NCBI RefSeq assembly: GCF_050948175.1
Contig: NC_135194.1
Location: forward strand, 13,384,033 to 13,448,032
Reading direction: 5' to 3'
DNA: 64,000 bases
Origin: Xylocopa sonorina
Taxonomy: Eukaryota; Arthropoda; Insecta; Hymenoptera; Apidae
Under the pieces are notes generated by a model. The model was given only the letters and a program-made list of their open reading frames with translations. It was not told where the DNA came from and made no database searches. Of the stretch, positions 61,720-64,000 are shown piece after piece. Both the position numbers and the translations under genes were made by a program. How positions within the stretch are numbered: the stretch's first letter is position 1; each line of letters starts with the position of its first letter.

Positions 61720-63055
61720 GTTCTTTTTTTTTTTCGGCCGAACTCTCTCGCCGCGCCCGTATTGTTTTACGATTTTAATAAGACCCTTTCCGCTTCCCTA
61801 TCGGCAATACCACCCCCTTGGCCCGCGTCCTTGCCGTCTCACCGCGCTGAATTCCAAAGTTTCCCCGTCGCGGACAAAGAATGCTTTTCTAACCGGGCGT
61901 AGACTGCCGCGGAAGGTTTTATGTACATTAAAAAGAAGGGGTGGAATTGAATGGAGGAGATTAGCGTTCGATAGCAGGCATCGACGAGCGGTAAGTAGTA
62001 ACGTACCGCTACGGTCAGACATTCCAGTGTTCTCGACTCGCGCGAGGAACTTTCGTTATTACTGCAGTTTTTTACAGGGTCCACCCCCTCGGCGTGGAAT
62101 ATAATAATCGCGTAGAAAAAGGCACCGTACAAGCGGAGAAATAATTGACAACGTAACGCTCGCGTCGAGGGGTGAGTTCGCGCGTCATGCGAACGGGGAT
62201 CGACGCGAAACTCTTTCGCAGCGGTCGAAGCGCAAACAATGGCCGACGTTTCGCGGCCGCAAAAGCAGACGCCGTTCTCGATTACACTCGTTTCAATAAT
62301 AACGATTGTTGAAAGCCACGGACTTGTAATGGTAACCGAATTAATCGGTTCCAATCTATCCGTTGTATAAATTAGACCGCCCCCCGTTGACGGGCCTCGT
62401 TACGCGTTGTAACTATGATCGAGCGTTTAGCGCCGCCGCGTTCCCCACGGCGGCTCGGTAAATAGTAAACAAATTAATCGTTGCCGGTCCGGGACCACAA
62501 ATCAGGCGTCGCGATTGTTGCCGCGCTCGTCGCCGATCCCGCGGATCCACCCCGTTTCCAAAGGTCCGACCGCGCTAATCGATTTCACTGTGACGCGAGA
62601 ACCGAGGGAAATCAATCGCGTCAGAAGTCGTTCGTTGTCCAGCCAAATGGTTCATAAATTTCAATCAACGACCAGAACGATGAATCCCTCAATAAAGAAT
62701 CTTTTCGCCCTCGCGATAGTTTCGCTGCGCTACATCGAAGTTACGAGTTCGACCTCGCCCGTCATCTCGCTCTAATCCGAACTAATTAAACCCGATTCCA
62801 TTCACGGATAATACCAGCGAATATCTGGTCCACTATTCGGTCGTACTCAATTGAATATTTCACGGTTCGCTAATTTAGAGGTCGAGGGAAATCAGTCGCG
62901 AGAACGGCTGTTTGTTCCGTGGTCGCGATGTACACCATCGAGGCTTTCCACCCTTTGATCCCCGGCCAAAGGCCAGTCAGAGATCGGTGGGATCGACGAA
63001 TAAACGAATGGTCGACTGATTTTTACACACCGCGCGCTGGTTTCTTTGTTCCCAG

Positions 63056-63253
63056 GCAAATCTCACACGATGCTGGGCACACCGGAAGCAGGCCACACTC
63101 TGGGAGCGATTCCATGCGCAATCGCCTGGCTGTTCCGCGGGATAACCGAGCAGCGACAAAGGACAGGATCCAGGTTCAGCGTGAGGGTCAGTTGCGTCGA
63201 ATTAACAACCGGCCAACAACAGCTCAGGGACCTCCTCGCGGCCTACGCAAACG
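63056..63253 (+). CDS. Kif26: KIF26-family kinesin, internal exon c (P-loop to DLL motif)
   Basis: This 198-bp exon starts with two bases that complete the P-loop glycine, then reads KSHTMLGTPEAGHTLGAIPC and on to AIAWLF, RFSVRVSCVELTTGQQQL and RDLLAAYAN. The parts map onto conserved kinesin motor elements: GKSxTM (Walker A end), the GxIPxxxxxLF helix region, the xVxVSxxE strand and the DLL motif. The match is closest to KIF26, which has LGIIPCAISWLF and RFSVRVSAVEV at these places; most other kinesins have the NE of YNE before DLL, absent here. Acceptor CCCAG ends at 63055; donor GTGAGT begins at 63254. It leaves in phase 1, so the next exon, outside the window, should complete a Gly codon. 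No stop or frameshift is present. Confidence 0.94.
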
Positions 63254-64000
63254 GTGAGTAACCATCGGTCAGGGGAGGATAAAGAAAGACGGTAGCACCT
63301 CGAAGAGGGTTGCGAGGATAACTCTCGTTCCCCTGTTCTCGCCATTCGTCATCGAAACCGCCCAAGTTTCGACGGTAGTCGAAGGGAGCGGCACGGTTCC
63401 GGTTACAAATTACGCGCAACATTTGCAGCGTAGCCTGCGGCTGCGATCGCGTCCAAGTTTTCTCGTTTGAACGCCGCTCGATCGCGATAGCATTGTGTTC
63501 CCCGTCGAAGAAAGTTGAGTCGTAAGAAACACTTGTCCCGACGCTGGGCTTCCCCCGGTTTTAAGAGTTTTTCTCGCCCGCGGACGAACACGGTCTGACC
63601 GTTACGAGGAACGTGTCCCGCGTACGCGCGGAAACGCGACGGAGGGTAGAAACTTTCCGAAACGATCCTCTCCGCGCCACGCTCGAATCGTTTACCGCAA
63701 TTAATTCGATGCACGGCACAATGCGGGCGGGTACGATCGTTTTGGATTAATTAGAGCCGAGTGCAGAAGCTCAGGGTAGGGAATTGTGTCGTCCTGCGCT
63801 GTCGTTCCACCGTAGTCGATAAACTGACTAGAGGTAACTCGATCTAATTTTCAGAACGCCGTTTCCGCTTGTCGCATGTCACCACAATTCGCAATCGACA
63901 TTAATAAGAATCGTAACTACAGTTGAGTTCGATTCATCTGGTCTATCGACTCATTGGCGACTCGTCACAGCGACGTCAAGATTCTAGACGCATCCCTTAT
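63254..64000 (+). other. 5' part of the next Kif26 intron, running off the window
   Basis: The intron begins with the strong donor GTGAGT. I looked for the following motor exon (expected to start near a family SLQDxQSPGVYL segment in phase 1) and did not find it. A TTTTCAG near 63850 is followed by sequence that does not match when read in the required phase. Open minus-strand sequence at 63403-63714 shows no recognisable domain. Confidence 0.7.

Larger units (their letters stand above)
58316..63055 (+). other. Intron of Kif26, 4,740 bp, splitting the P-loop
   Basis: GT-AG intron, donor GTGAGC and acceptor TTTCTTTGTTCCCAG. It is phase 1. Contents include an (AAG)7 repeat, a TTTC repeat followed by a T-run, and A/T-rich islands with TAAT motifs at about 61430-61500, 62340-62480 and 62770-62880. 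No nested gene was seen. Pyrimidine-rich stretches near 60190-60260 and 61600-61740 keep long frames open by chance. Confidence 0.85.

Noticed and set aside
63850..63900. Possible next motor exon after TTTTCAG
   Set aside because: In the required phase 1 the sequence does not resemble the KIF26 segment that follows RDLLAAYANG, so the exon must lie beyond 64000.

Overview
This window is eukaryotic, mostly non-coding DNA. It is most likely from an insect, and the CpG-rich texture with scattered A/T-rich TAAT islands fits a hymenopteran such as a bee. The lineage is an inference from texture, from one recognisable gene and from a piggyBac-like relic; no marker here fixes the species. There are no operons, ribosome binding sites, CRISPR arrays or prokaryotic genes. 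Many stop-free stretches of 60-226 codons exist on both strands, often several frames at one place, because the DNA is CpG-rich and poor in stop codons. I treat these as chance.

The only gene I can support is on the + strand and only partly inside the window: three consecutive internal exons of a KIF26-family kinesin (Drosophila CG14535/Kif26, vertebrate KIF26A/B, related to nematode VAB-8). They lie at 47818-48006, 58222-58315 and 63056-63253. Each has a pyrimidine-rich AG acceptor and a GT donor, and the reading frame is continuous across the joins (phase 0, then phase 1, leaving in phase 1). Together they encode the first third of the motor domain, from strand beta-1 through the nucleotide-binding P-loop to the DLL motif. 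The introns between them are 10,215 and 4,740 bp. The rest of the motor and the long C-terminal tail must lie beyond position 64000. The N-terminal exons were not found.

Layout: 1-47817 is upstream non-coding sequence, either a very long 5' intron of the kinesin gene or its 5' flank. It holds microsatellites, alternating purine-pyrimidine tracts, several perfect short inverted repeats, an unusual hairpin-dense block near 24.1-24.4 kb, and a 666-bp TTAA-bounded piggyBac-like relic at 34034-34699 with a minus-strand fragment resembling a transposase N-terminus. From 47818 to 64000 are the three exons and their introns.

The items most worth a second look are the hairpin-dense block (candidate structured RNA or unknown repeat), the piggyBac-like relic with an apparent splice donor, and the atypical P-loop whose glycine codon is split by an intron. 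I found no clear evidence of a new multi-gene system.
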